A program made the position numbers and the translations under genes. Of a stretch of 64,000 bases of DNA, positions 1 to 12,200 are shown piece after piece. The notes under the pieces are model-generated. The model made no database searches. It was not told the DNA's origin and saw nothing but the letters and a program-made list of their open reading frames with translations. This DNA comes from Liolophura sinensis (Eukaryota > Mollusca > Polyplacophora > Chitonida > Chitonidae): assembly GCF_032854445.1 (NCBI RefSeq), contig NC_088303.1, positions 23,383,501-23,447,500 of the forward strand. Direction: 5' to 3'. Numbering within the stretch: position 1 is the first letter of the stretch; each line of letters starts with the position of its first letter.

Positions 1-1600
1 AAATATGTATCTCAGCTGCGCTTTGATTGCAACTATTTATATATATCCAACGTGGCGATCTAATTCAACACGATGAATACAGTCCCTAGCTCCGAGTTAC
101 GCGGAATTAGACACAATCATGAAGCAGAGCGCCAGAGATTCTGAACGCTCTGTCCATATTTACTTACAAAGAATTAAACTCATTTTAAAACTTAAGAAAC
201 TTCGAGTGAAGGAATTTTACGGAATAACCTTGACACACTAGTTTTTGCAGTATTAACATGTGACGTTGATTCAAATCGTCACATAACACGCAGGATCTAA
301 CAAACGCTACAAGGCGAGATATGTACACGCCATATGCAGGACCCTTCGGTATATTGATGTCCAAATAAGGATAATTTACAATTTCAAAATTGAAACTATC
401 ACTTGTCTGTGTCTGCGGGGGAATAAACCATTTTGGTATTTGTACAAATATAGGTCAGATAAGATGCACCATGAGGAAACCAGAGGGGTTTCCTTTAAAT
501 CCAGCGAAGTAGGTAAATATCTTCCACAGCCTTTGATATATGTGGATTGTTTAAAGCCAGCAGATCATCGATACACCGTTTAGTGAATGAGAAAGTACTG
601 GCCTGGTAAGAATAACTCCTTAATAGTTTCTTGATACAGTCGTATTCATATGAGAGCACGTATAGGCCAGCCAGCAGGAGGCACAATTTGTACCCATCTG
701 AATACATATATACTGTTGGTATATGGTTTCCCTTAATTTCACATAGGCGTTATTGAAGAAAAATTCAAGCAACTCAGTGAACTTTGAAACCTCCCATGAG
801 TGGTAACCCTTGTCTGCAGTGGAATTGAAAAGGGCTTTGTTGCTTCTCACGTTTAATATATCGGCGCCCGATTTTATTAAACACGGAAGCAAATAGTGAT
901 GAAATTCTGTCTATTAAATCCGTGTGAAGAATCGTAGTATACAGAGTGAAGAAATCTCATGAAGATATGTCCTTATACGGTATGTGTATTAGATCGTTTA
1001 GTTCTTCACTGAGACGTTTAGCGTTTTTAGCATCTTGAATTTTTTGCAATTGCACAACAGTGCTTGATCCAATATGACTGTACTTCTTGTAGTGTTTTCG
1101 TTAAGGGAGTAGATACAAGTTTGGTGTTACAGCCTTCTGACCCCGCAATAAAGTCAGCTTTGTGTTCGGATTTATGCATTTTTTGTGGTATGTCGGCGTG
1201 ATGGGAACTTCGATACTCCTCTGTTTGAGAAAGGACTGATATTTTTAAATAGTTCATCCAGAGTCTAGGTCGTTATGGAATACGTTGATGTTGCGGCAGT
1301 TATTGTGACATTAAGCTTCTCCACAAGAACCCGATATCGTAGTAATTCTTGCACACGAATATAATATTATTAGCGACTTTGTCCGCAGAAACAATAACAT
1401 ACATTGTCTGAAGGTCATCAAGTACCTTTCGCAAGGCAGGATGCTTCAGAACTTGCTTGGCTGTCACATAAGCATTTAGTATTGATATGGTGGATTGCAT
1501 ACACAACCTTGATCTTAACAAGCTCAAGCCAAGCGTCAAGGACTGAAGGCTTCTACCTTCTCCCGTTTAGACCTCTTATCCAAGCGCTGAACAACTGATA
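1..1600 (-). pseudogene. Decayed reverse-transcriptase retroelement, copy 1 (Penelope-like or related)
   Basis: Minus-strand frames broken by stops and frameshifts encode successive pieces of one reverse transcriptase. In order they are an N-terminal part at about 1540-1300 (with SADKVANNIIFVCKNYY), a PKMHK / FIAGS segment at about 1257-1100, an MGTNCA motif near 690, and the catalytic box with IDDLLALNNPHI near 550. The box reads CIDD rather than the expected YIDD. After it come an NYPYLDINIPKGPAYGVYIS segment (about 400-320) and a noncoding 3' part that runs off the left edge. The same order recurs in the copy at 58480-59945 and part of it at 40000-40600. The RT type resembles Penelope-like elements, but no GIY-YIG endonuclease is visible, so the class is uncertain. 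It is not functional. Confidence 0.75.
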
Positions 1601-1876
1601 ACCTATATATGGGTAATAGCTATGTAGTATTTTCATCAGTTTTATAGATATAAAAACTGACAATGAGAGTGAGTTACTGGTATTTCATCGGCCATCTGTT
1701 TTACTCTAGGAAAATCTATGACTGTCAATGATACCATCAGCCCAAAACTACATTGGGAGGTACTGGGAATTATCACCACCCGCACGTCTCTCAGCGTGTT
1801 CCATAATTAAAATTTCCTGTTCGATTTGTCCGTCTTCATTAATTATGTTAAAGCAACTAAATGTCTGTTGTTCCAG

Positions 1877-3895
1877 AGAAGCTGTGCCTAAAAGGGAAGG
1901 CTGTACAGAGATACAGGCTAAAGGCATCTTTCCAGGGGCCAAGGTCGTCAAAGGTCCAGATTGGGAATGGGAAGACCAAGACTGTAAGTCTACAGTCCCA
2001 CTGTAGAGAATTATTAAATCGAATACAATAGCTGAACGAATTGTGTAGAAACACTGAGAACAATTGGAACTGCATAACTTTGTGCCTAATTTACATAATC
2101 CACTTATTACTTTGGCATTATTTACTTCGTTGTTAGTGCGTTTTTGATGTTAAATTTTAGTATCTGAATCTTAAAGACGGCTTAATTGTTATATTTGGTT
2201 TATTACGTGTTTGTATCGGAGGACAAAACGCTTTCAAATTTCTTAATAAGTGAATGATTTTGACTTCGTCATTTCTCGGATTGGCAACTTGAATTATGAT
2301 TATGACACTTTGACTTCGAGCTATGACCGGTTTCCTCCAATCTTAATGCTGGCCGCCGTCGTATAAGTCAAATATTCTTGATAACGGCCTAAAACACCAA
2401 TCAAATAAATAAATTTAAATGATATACATGTACTTATCCTGGATAGTTTTATTTTGTCGTGTAGTAAAAGCCTTTATTATCAAGGTAAAACTGTTTATTT
2501 CAGTACCTGCATGGGTGTTGTCCTGTAAGCAAATTTGCATTTTGCTGTACATTTAAGGTGGCATAGGTAACATAGGACAAGTGACAAGTGTAGGGTGTTG
2601 GGCCAGGGGGCTGACGTCCGTGAGGAGTGCTGTGAAGGTGAAGTGGTCTTCAGGATCCACTTACGGATACAGAGTTGGCCACGAGGGCAAAGTGGACCTG
2701 GTATACATTGAGGAAGAATCGGGGGGATCTTACTACAAAGACCATCTACCTGTGCTAGGTGGGCAGATTAGTGAATGTTCAAAGCAACTGCGTTTTCTGT
2801 ACTGTCACACAGTGCGACCCACTTTAATTGTATGGGGAAGTGGTTCCAGTGCAAATTTAAAGATTCAAGATAATTCTTATAGTCGTGGGTTTCCTCCGGG
2901 GTCTGCACGGTTTCCTCCCACCATACTTCTGGTCAAGACCCCAACCAAAAAAATAAATATTAAAAAGTTCTTATATAGAATGTTGACTTCAGAACTTACA
3001 TCAAGTGACAATGGTGGTGAAAAAAATTTTAAGATAAAGCGGTCCACTACAAATATTCTCCTTTGGCTTGTAATATCAGTCAAAGTTAAATGAATAGACA
3101 AATGAATGATTTGTGCAGATCACACGGCAGAAGTAGCCCCGTCTAGTGGAATACCACGGGAGTTTAAGGTCGGTGAAAAGGTCAAAGTTGAACTGGGTAA
3201 GGACCGTTTCCAATCTATGCAAGAAGGTCACGGTGCCTGGAATCCAAGGATGGCTAGTGTAAGTTCTGTTTTAAGGCATATGGTACAATGTGAGCTGTCG
3301 TCATTTCATCTATAATGTTTCACCTGCCATGTGGCTACATGTATAAGGCATTTTAGCACATCTGCACTGTAAAACTTTTTGTTTTGATTTTAGTTCATAA
3401 TATCGGTCATTTCATATTACATAAGTACGTTTGTACTGTAACTTCTTGTCATTTTAGCATATTCGCACTGTAACTTTTTGCTTTGACTTCAGTTCGTAAG
3501 AACGGTAATTTCGTATTATTCAAGTACGTCTGCAATGGAACTTCAGTACATCTGCAATGTAACGTTTCCGTTAGCACGAGAAGACGTTCGAATGCGTCTA
3601 ATGTTCGTGAAATATTTGCTAATAGTGTGTAATTTTTAACCTCCTGACAAAGTGCATTGTGTATTTACAAGAATTAATTAAGCTTCTGGGTACATAACAG
3701 TGAGATGTCAAGTCCTTTACAATGCAACGGCACTATAGATTGTTGCCATTGCAGTGCATATAAACCGGATACTCTTACTTTTTTCAGTACATTGGTAAGA
3801 TAGGCACTGTTCATGATGTGAGCACTCAAGGGGATGTTATAGTGCGTTATGAGGGACTAACTAGATGGTGGTTGCATCCAGAAACTTTGACAAAG
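1877..3895 (+). CDS. Mind bomb (MIB2)-like E3 ubiquitin ligase, four-exon fragment
   Basis: Four exons join in frame: 1877-1983, 2558-2758, 3119-3258 and 3788-3895. Their acceptors are ttgttccag, acatttaag, tttgtgcag and ttttcag; their donors are gtaagt, gtgggc, gtaagt and gtatat. Exons 1-2 give a MIB/HERC2 domain: GAKVVKGPDWEWEDQD, then VKVKWSSGSTYGYRVGH, GKVDLVY and YYKDHLPVL. Exons 3-4 give a MIB-type repeat: FKVGEKVKVEL, MQEGHGAWNPRMAS, YIGKIGTVHDV, GDVIVRYEG, then LHPETLTK. This order, second MIB/HERC2 domain followed by the repeat, is that of MIB2, a cytoplasmic RING E3 ligase acting in Notch ligand endocytosis. I see no first MIB/HERC2 domain, ZZ finger, ankyrin repeats or RING in the window, so this is a partial gene, a truncated duplicate, or a domain-shuffled relative. 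A Gly expected after DQD is Cys here, created at the exon 1/2 junction. Intron 1 holds a SINE. Confidence 0.8.
2326..2415 (+). mobile_element. SINE family 1, 3' fragment
   Basis: The sequence shows the family's 3' part: GGTTTCCTCCAA..., a CTGGCCGCCGTCGTATAAG core, an ATATTCTTGA segment and an ACACCAATCAAATAAATAAA tail. It lies in intron 1 of the MIB2-like gene. Confidence 0.8.
2882..2962 (+). mobile_element. SINE family 1, degenerate 3' fragment
   Basis: A GTGGGTTTCCTCC...GGTTTCCTCCCACCATA stretch followed by an A-rich tail with AAATAAAT resembles the family 1 tail with its core deleted. It lies in intron 2 of the MIB2-like gene. Confidence 0.5.
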
Positions 3896-4692
3896 GTATA
3901 TAGAATGAATGTGACAACACTCAGGTCGTTGTAGTGAAGTTGTTCATTGAACGGATATGTAATGTACTTGAAGGCACTAGGTGCTGCAGGATGAGAATTT
4001 CATAACATTGATATAGGAAGCACTCATCGGTGCAGTGTATCGGTGGTACAGGTTGGTATCGGGAGGATTTTAGTCACACTGAGTCATCTGCCATGTTCCT
4101 TGATGTATCAGAACAAAGCGTTATATTCACCGGAAGTTTTAGGCCGCTTTAGGCCGCTTAATTTCAGAACTATAAAACAATGAAGATGAGCACCTCAACC
4201 TTCCGTTCATTAACCACACATAATTTGCGAATATACTGAAGTAGAAAATCCGTAAGCTAATACCAGACCATGGCACGTTGGGAGCTGGCTATTCAAAGTT
4301 GCTTAGATGATTTGCTGGAAATCTTGTGACTTACTTACCGCAATGGGCTGGCGTTATGACTCGACCCGCCACTGCGAAGGTATCCACCTCTTAAACACCA
4401 GTCAAACAAAGACATAACGATCTGAGGCAAGCATATGCTATGTCCAATCTATACCGAAGAAGGAAAGTTCTATTAGTATAATCATGACACATTAGTAAAA
4501 GCATTGCCTGGCAGAAAGTTTCATGCATCTTTCTCTGGCGTGATTACACTGAAACATTCTATGTTCACATGGCTTCAATATTGCTATGTTCGGCACGCCA
4601 TTTAATATGAAAATCGATAAACGCATGCATTTATATTTTTGAGGGTATCATTTACCTTCAACCTTAGTTATATAAGCAGGACTAAGAGCATT
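3896..4692. other. Stretch with nothing recognised after the last MIB2-like exon
   Basis: I looked for further MIB repeats, ankyrin or RING-type exons and found none. No transposon motif was recognised. Confidence 0.4.
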
Positions 4693-5023
4693 AGATCGCT
4701 TCGGTGACCTAATGGTTACAGCGTCCGCATCGAAGTCGGGATCAGAACCGGGTCGGTTCATATCAAAGACTTCAAAAATGATACTTGCTCAGATGTAAGA
4801 GGTTAGAGCAAGGAAACATGACTAGTTTGTCCGGTGTCAGTGTAATGTGACGAGGTGGGGTGTCATGTCTGGTCTCTTCAATATGATACGTCAGTGAAGG
4901 AAGCACTTTGGCGGCAAGGATTCGCCCTCCCTCAACAAGACCCAATATATGTACACACTCCCAATGACTCCTCGTCGTCATATGACTGAAATGTTACTTA
5001 GTATGACGTTAAACCCCAAGCCG
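4693..5023 (+). mobile_element. SINE family 2, near full length
   Basis: A tRNA-like head (GGTGACCTAATGGTTACAGC, then a GGGATCAGAACCGGG box-B-like segment) is followed by a body and the tail CGTCGTCATATGACTGAAA...GACGTTAAACCCCAAGC. The same tail ends the copies at 17331, 18335 and 60782. Confidence 0.8.
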
Positions 5024-6202
5024 GGACTTGGCACTAATGCAGCTGGAAGCGGAAGGTCACACGTTGGCATGTCAAAAAAATTGTGTAAAAGTAGAATTAT
5101 TCATCGTTTGTCATTGGTGCGAAATTGTTGTATTGGAAGGCAAAGTCTCGACAAATGACAACCCGAAGGTGTTGATGTCAAAGATTGTGTTTTTGAATAG
5201 TGTGGTATAGCTCCAAGCACGGGGAACCTCTGGCTGTCTTGCTCAGGGAGAATGTCTGCGTTAGACAAGGGGAGGTCACTCTCAACTTGCAAGGAAACAT
5301 GTTATACTGTGCCATATCAAAAGATCTTGTATCTGAGAGTGAGTTTTGAAATTTTAAGTCAACAAAAACATCTCCATGATGTTATTCGGAATTTTAGTCT
5401 AAGAGTGGAGGGTTCAGTCTTAGCTGGACGACAGTTGTGGATCAGCTCTGCGCAGAACTGGGGTTGTGGGTTAGGATTTTCCTGAAGAACAGTCTGAGTA
5501 TACAATATTCGAAAATAAAGCACCATATTTCGGACTAAATGAGTAGACACAAAGCGATACATATACGATTTTATGAGAAGTTTTATTGAAAGAAAAAAAC
5601 CTTAGAAGCACAACACACAAAGGAGTAAAGCATGGACGTGAAGTGGAGATTTATCCTTATAGCTGCTGGCCCCTGCTATATATTTATAGGTATATACAAC
5701 TTTTCATTAGGAGCTTTATGGCTCGTTCCACAAATATAGCCACACGTATTACTTTATATTATTCCACCGAGAACCATTCATGAAAATTTCTTATAATATT
5801 TAACGATTATCTAACCCTTCTCAAGCGTAATCGATGTTAATTTTAATTTGATGCCAAGAAAAATCTTAATCGAAGCCAATGTGACAAGTTTAGTATTTAG
5901 ACCAATGTCTAAAAAATACATAATACCTAAAAAAACTTTTCAAAGCAGAAATTTAACTGTGCGAAAAAAACTTATGAAAAATCATAAGTGCAATACTTTC
6001 ATATATACCGTTATCACGTTGACATCGTGAATCTAATTTCGAATTTCCGGTGACTTTTTCATTAAAATAACCAAAATATTTATATTAAATGTTTAATAAG
6101 TTGGCTGTCAAAGAAATCTAGCTCTGGTTCCGCTAGGTGAATTTTAGTTTTAGCCAATGCCAATCGGTTCACTCTAGCTATATTTTAAATGTTCGTCCGT
6201 AT
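5024..6202. other. Stretch with nothing recognised downstream of the Ly6 gene
   Basis: Only short open frames without family signatures are present. The minus-strand 3' end of the Ly6 gene should lie here; a reverse-complement ATTAAA near 6087 is a possible polyadenylation hexamer. Confidence 0.35.
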
Positions 6203-9200
6203 TCAACAAAGGTGGTGAACACAGAATGCCAAAAGGAGCCCAGCCACCCAGCACAGTTTCTCAACGGCGACCTTCTGCTGGCCATTACGTTGGTCAGTGG
6301 AGCTCGTTATTCCACTTTTGTCTCCATCATGGACCTGGCCATTACATTGGTCAGTGGAGCATCTGCAGGATGTACCCTCTACGGATGATACAGTCGCTAG
6401 AGAACCAAATATACTCGTTATTCCACTTTTCTCTCCATCATCGACCTCCTCACAGGCATCCGTTTGATCCAAGGCTTCTCGAACACATCCACGGGAAACG
6501 ACATCAATTGTCACGTCAACTGAACAGGAAAATACAAGACAAATGTAATTATTTGTAATTATTATATCATTCTTCAAACGTAAACTGCTACCAATTACTC
6601 CCACAAAATAACAGAACTGAGATATAAAATACCTGTAAACTGACAAAGCGTGAAATCAGAGTAAAATGTTTCCATAGCACCCAAATAAAGCATGTCGTAA
6701 TATTCATACACACACTGTATAAATAGGTGTGTGGAGAAGGATTACAAGGATAAATGAAAATATCCAAACGTTTTTATCCGGAGTTTACCGGAAGTGGATG
6801 TAACCAATGAAACTGGTCGGTAATTTGTACAGATGGTTGTATATGAAATTTATTCTGTTGAACTCATTGGTGCATATCTTATATTTGTAAAATACGTCAT
6901 TTTTATTATATTTCCGAATATTCCTCATTTTGAATAAATGCAAAATTTCCCTGGAGAATGAAAACTAGAAAATCTAGAATTATAGGGTTTGTACCACACT
7001 ATAGTCCAAGATCGAGTCTCTGTTGCCTGTTTTCCGCTGTGGTTTCCATCGCACATTGAAAAGACTTGCATGGTACGATACAAGGTTGACCTAAGCCTGG
7101 AAATTAATTTTAGCAAACCGGAAGTGACATGATGAATATAGGAAATGATGGCATCTTCTTTGTAAGTCATGCAAGAGATATGGGAGTGATATTCAGTATC
7201 TCACTGCTTGCAGACAGATTACTTTAAAACTGAAATGACGTCACAAACCACACCGCTGGGCTTGATCCTTGAAATCTTGAACTTTTTTAATCTTGTGATT
7301 TAATCTGAAAACGCTGAGACATTCATTAAGGTGTCTTTTCGCACGCTTGTTTAAGGTAGATTCATAAAAGTGTTCTGAACACAACGGAATGAACCTAAAT
7401 TCACGATTAATTCTCTGATGTGACTGGTGAGAAGGGATGTAGTTGCAAGAAGAGTAATACATACATGATAAGACAGAGGCATAAACCGTGGTGTCCAGTT
7501 TTCTACACATCGCCTTCAGTCCTGTCACAGACGAGCAGTTTTGAACAGTGACCCCTGGGGTGGCTTCGCTCACACTTCCCTGGCATTCGTCGTCAGATTG
7601 TGATATCAAATTGGATAAAGCTGCTTCCACGATTTTGTCCGATGACTCTAATTTGATGTACTGACAGGAAAGGCACTGGAGACCTGGAAAAAAAGACTCG
7701 CTAGTCAATCGTTGATAGCACTACGCAAAATTGATAACCATGCGGAAAAAGATGGGAATTATCGATTCAGTATGCATTTAATCCAAATGATATTTGAGTA
7801 GTATATATGACGGGTGATCTGGCTCTGACGTACATAACTAATTGCCACAAAACTTAGACAGACGCGCTCCGACGTTCATAGTAGTATATACAACGTTGCC
7901 AAACACACAGCAACCTGGAAAGCCTATACCTTAGGTATACACTACATGTACAGTATGTCAGCAGGAACCACTAATCTTGCATCCTGTTTATAGAGACTGT
8001 TCTTCAGGTCCGACAAAACATCCTGGTTGAGTGTTACCAGTGCCTTCTGACTTAAAGCCCGCCCATGCAGGAGCGGGGTATCCTAAGTAGACAACACCCA
8101 TAGCAACGGTATTTCTACAGGACCGTCTGTCTATGTGAGTGTTAGCTTCACTACCCTTGCAAGGCGAACTCCGGCTAGAGGGAGACTGTAATTGACATAC
8201 TGCTATTCAGAAAATGTGTACACAGAGCATCCTGTTTGAGTGTGTGGTAATAGAATCAGCCCCACTGTATATACACAGACAGGCGCTCATGCAGGGCCAC
8301 GGTATCTAAGGTAGACATGGCTTTACTTGCAGGGCTACCGTGGGAAAATGACATCAGGCTTCAGCTAGGTGGCGGTTCGATCCCCACCCAGGGTACATTT
8401 TTATTCTTCCTTTACAGGGTCCTGTAGAGATAGGCGGCCAGGCTTTGCTGGGTGGGGGTTCGATTCCCACTTCGGCAAATTTTGTTTCCTCTGCAGGGTG
8501 CGTTGACCAGTGGTGGAGTCCTAATATGTTTTCCGGGTAGTACAGGGTGGAGGGGCGTCTAATGACGGAGCGGTGCTAATTGCCCAACAACTTAGCGTAC
8601 CCACTAAGACGCGGACAGGTGTTTTTTTTTTTCAGCTTCGCACGTTCCAACACCCGACCACGCGCCAGAAGTTCTTCTTTCACGTTTTGGTCGATCTGTA
8701 CGGAGTTGGACGATTTCTAACTGCGTGTGCGTAACGCCGTTTGAGGTCACGGTATCTGATTAAACTCGGAGTCCGAAATGCTGCGGATGCTGAAAGATCC
8801 AACCATCATAGCCGAATCAAAAGCGTCCGCGACATTCACACCACGGCGGTACTTCTTATATAAAACCCACCTGGCGTCTCTCTCTGTCTCTAACTGCTTT
8901 TGTATAGCGCTAATATACTGCAGGCGACGGGCGCTGCCATCCTGCGCTGAAGATGCAACCACACTCTCTGTCGGAGCTGTCGGTGTCAAGGAGTCCTCAT
9001 CTACCATCGTTGGGTACAGACCCATAGTGCATATTATATAGTGGCAGCGATTATGTCTAAATCATCTTCATACTGACCTCCCCTCAAACGCCGAAGTTTG
9101 ATAGATTTATTGAGATAGATCGTTCCGACATCCATGCGGTCAGCTGCGACGATTCTTACCTTTTCCAGAGAGCTCTCAACGACTTTTTCTCCCTGAATTA

Positions 9201-12200
9201 GAAAAATCCCTGCGGCGGAGTTTTCACGATTATCCTGACGGCCTTATAATTGTGTTCTGCCGGCCATCTAACCTTCAAACACAAAGGCGGAGTCGCAGGT
9301 GATCACCTTCTTCACCTCCGGTCCGGTTGCTTGGAATGGATTACAGGGTCAACCAATCGGGGTCGCGGGTCGTCAACGCGGACTAAGGAGAGCTTTTGTG
9401 CCCCGGTTGCCTCAGAAGGTGGTTTGCGCACGCTCTCCGCTGTGGCTGAGGCGTTTTGAAGGGAATCGAACGTGTCAGGTTCTGACTTCTCCCCCGCCCC
9501 CCTTCAACTGCAATCAAACTGCAGACTGGAAGGCGTAGACTGTAGCTTCCTGTCCCTGAAGCCCGATATCCGAGACGTCTGCCAAGTCGGACAATGCTAA
9601 ACATGTAGAGCGAGGGCCGGCTGCGTCCACTATTAATATGAGGTTATGTCGTGATGCGTGTAAAAGCCCCAGCGCCCGTTACTGGAACACACCGAAGGAG
9701 TGTGCAACGGTGACCGTGGCTACTAGCCGAGGATATCAGCACATTCTCTGAATGGCCCGAGTGGAAGGGTTTGTATTGTAGGTTGGGGAAAAACACAATA
9801 ATATTCCTTCGCCCGTTACTGGAACACACCGAAGGAGTGTGCAACGGTGACCGTGGCTACTAGCCGAGGATATCAGCGCATTCTCTGAATTTAAACTGCT
9901 CACTACATCCAAATTCACGTAGACCTCCTTATGAACGAAGGAAGCTTGTATCCCTCTGAAATCCCATTTATGAGCGCGTCCCCGAATTCCAAGATTGGAG
10001 CAAGTTCTTGCATCATTAGTGAGGCGTGTTTACCAGGATAGAACACGACCGGTGGCTTCGTTCATTCTCACTGAGATATCTAGCGGGCGAAATACTTCCT
10101 TGTTAAGCGTGCAGACATTATAGTAACCTTTCGGCACTTCAATTTTCTCGCCATCCAGTAGGAAGACCATCCCGGTGTGAATGTTCGCCCGCGCAGAGGG
10201 GGGGGGGGGGGGGGGCTATAGCATGGGATCAAGAAGGGCCACCATTAGACGGCGATCACGGTTGCCTAGACTGCACTGCCGTTTTGAACATCAGAGAAGG
10301 TGACAAACATGTTTAGTGTATACAGAACTTTGCGGCAGAATGAACTGAACGGCCTTTAGCTTTAATAGAGAGACTACTTATAAGGCCGGCCCGTCACATA
10401 GCATCCAAACCCACGCACACCATCTCACATGTCCTGACATCTGCGTGAGCGAGGGTGAGGCCTTCCAGGCCCAATTCGCAGATGTGTTCCAGAAGTACCG
10501 CTTACCGAAAGTAACCAACAATGCCATCGTTCAGACCTGAAATGCCAACCCTATGCAGTTTGTGCAGAACCAGCTGAACTTTGCAGTCTGGCGCACAACT
10601 ACGCCACCGACCCCGTAATGAAGGTCCTGTTCTCATTACACGTCTAGTACCAGGTCCGGGTCCTGGAACCCTACCCTTCGACAACGCTTGGGCCTATGAA
10701 AAACGGCGAGTTCTACGTCTTCCCACGTACGGACTGGAGGCGGGATGGCGTAAATCACGGTCTCCTGGTAGCTTATTATTACTTGACCAACATCAGAATA
10801 CCACCCTGTTGGCGACGGAACCTTTGATCCGAGCAAGATGTCGTTTCTTAGAAAATACGGCGTTCTGCACGTAGACTACATAGAAAAGGACGGTGTGGAC
10901 GCCTGGGCATCGTTCATTCTCGACACATTCTTGGTGTTCACTCAGCCGGGCGTAGAACGCCTAAACGATTACATCCAGACATACGTCTGGGCTATTTTAG
11001 CCCATTCGCAAACAAGGACGCGAACTCTTGGGACAGGGACGGCGTTCGACGCACAGAAGCAGTTTCTTGCCAACATCGAAGATGTTATTTCCACCCCGGT
11101 CGACCTACCGTCCGCTGTTAAACGCTACCAGGCCTTGCAACAGTACGCCGGTAGTGCCGTCGGCATAAACCTGTATAACAGCGACATGCTTCTGCTGGTC
11201 GGTCAGATGGCCAACGACAACAAAATCGTCGTGACCACGGCCGGTCAGAAGCTAGGCGGCAATGAGGGTGTGAACATCGAAGTGCCACCTTCTATGGCGG
11301 AAAACGCAGGATTGTAAAGCCGCAAGAAGCTGTCCCCCCGCCCAACGTGCCCACAGCACAAACACAACAGCTTAAAGGCCCGCTAGACGACTCATTCCCG
11401 TTAGCGCCGTACAACCACGATGCGGAGAAGACAACTCTCGTGGTAGCGGGGGTACTATTGGATTACTGATTTTGTGGTCCCTACATTAGCCAGCCTTGTA
11501 TGGCCACGAGAAACGGGCCAAACAGAGCCCAAACCAGAGCCCAAACATTCTCGGCCCAAACATCCAGCTGTTTTGCCGAGAAGGTTCAGCAGCCATGACA
11601 GAACACTGCCGATAATGCAGGGCAGCGCTGCAGCCCCTTTCCCAGCCAGCTTGCCAACGGCGCGCCCAAAGCCTGGAGATGCTTTTTCATCCACTCTTTG
11701 AGGCCGCCCTTGTCGGTTGGCTTAGGAGGTGGCGTTGGAGAAGGCCCACAGCCCCCGATAGGTCAAACTCTTCCCCAATGGCCTTCCTCTTCTTACCCCT
11801 CTTCTTGCGTGGTGGTGGTGTGTGTGTGTGTGTTTTTTTTTGGGGGGGGGGGGACATATATTACTATGACCGTCGAAGCGCGCCTGTGTACATAAGTTTT
11901 TGTAGCAATTAGTTATGCACGTCGGAGCCAGCGCTGCTCCAAAACACCCGTCATATATACTACTTATTTGACAGGGCAAAATCCTCCTATTCTGGGTGAA
12001 ACAGGTATTGGTTGTTTTTTTTATTTACCACGGGTCGGATTTTTGCAATGGTCAGGATTTCTTCTCGTAAAAAACAGAAAAAGTCTGCGTAAATCCAGCT
12101 ATTGACAAACAGTGGTATGGGTGGCTGTTTATTTCTTGATATTATAGCAATTTCAGAATTTCCCTAAATTCAGACATTCCAAAGAATTTGTATACCTCCC

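Larger units (their letters stand above)
7797..11964. mobile_element. Polinton/Maverick-derived element A, 4.2 kb deletion derivative
   Basis: The element is bounded by imperfect terminal inverted repeats of about 95 bp, both starting AGTAGTATATATGACGGG, and by a perfect 6-bp target duplication. Inside are broken reading frames in two blocks: minus-strand pieces from 8747 to about 10200 and at 11455-11815, and a plus-strand piece from about 10430 to 11450. They resemble the capsid-neighbourhood proteins of Polintons. No polymerase, integrase, protease or ATPase is visible, and complete Polintons are usually 15-20 kb. It is therefore an internally deleted, probably non-autonomous copy. Element B in this window has the same terminal AGTAGTATA, which supports the class. 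It is inserted in intron 1 of the Ly6 gene. Confidence 0.8.

Noticed and set aside
1936-1983. Shorter first exon of the MIB2-like gene using the acceptor CTTTCCAG at 1935
   Set aside because: The acceptor at 1876 has a better pyrimidine tract, and the extra AKGIFPGAKVV residues look like the usual lead-in to the domain.
8373-8469. Two GGTTCGATCCCC-type box B sequences as tRNA genes
   Set aside because: No box A or acceptor stem partner lies at the right distance; treated as tRNA-derived debris. The same holds near 27389 and 38932.
10838-11317. Host gene of 160 codons
   Set aside because: It lies between Polinton ends, continues in shifted frames on both sides, and resembles Polinton proteins.
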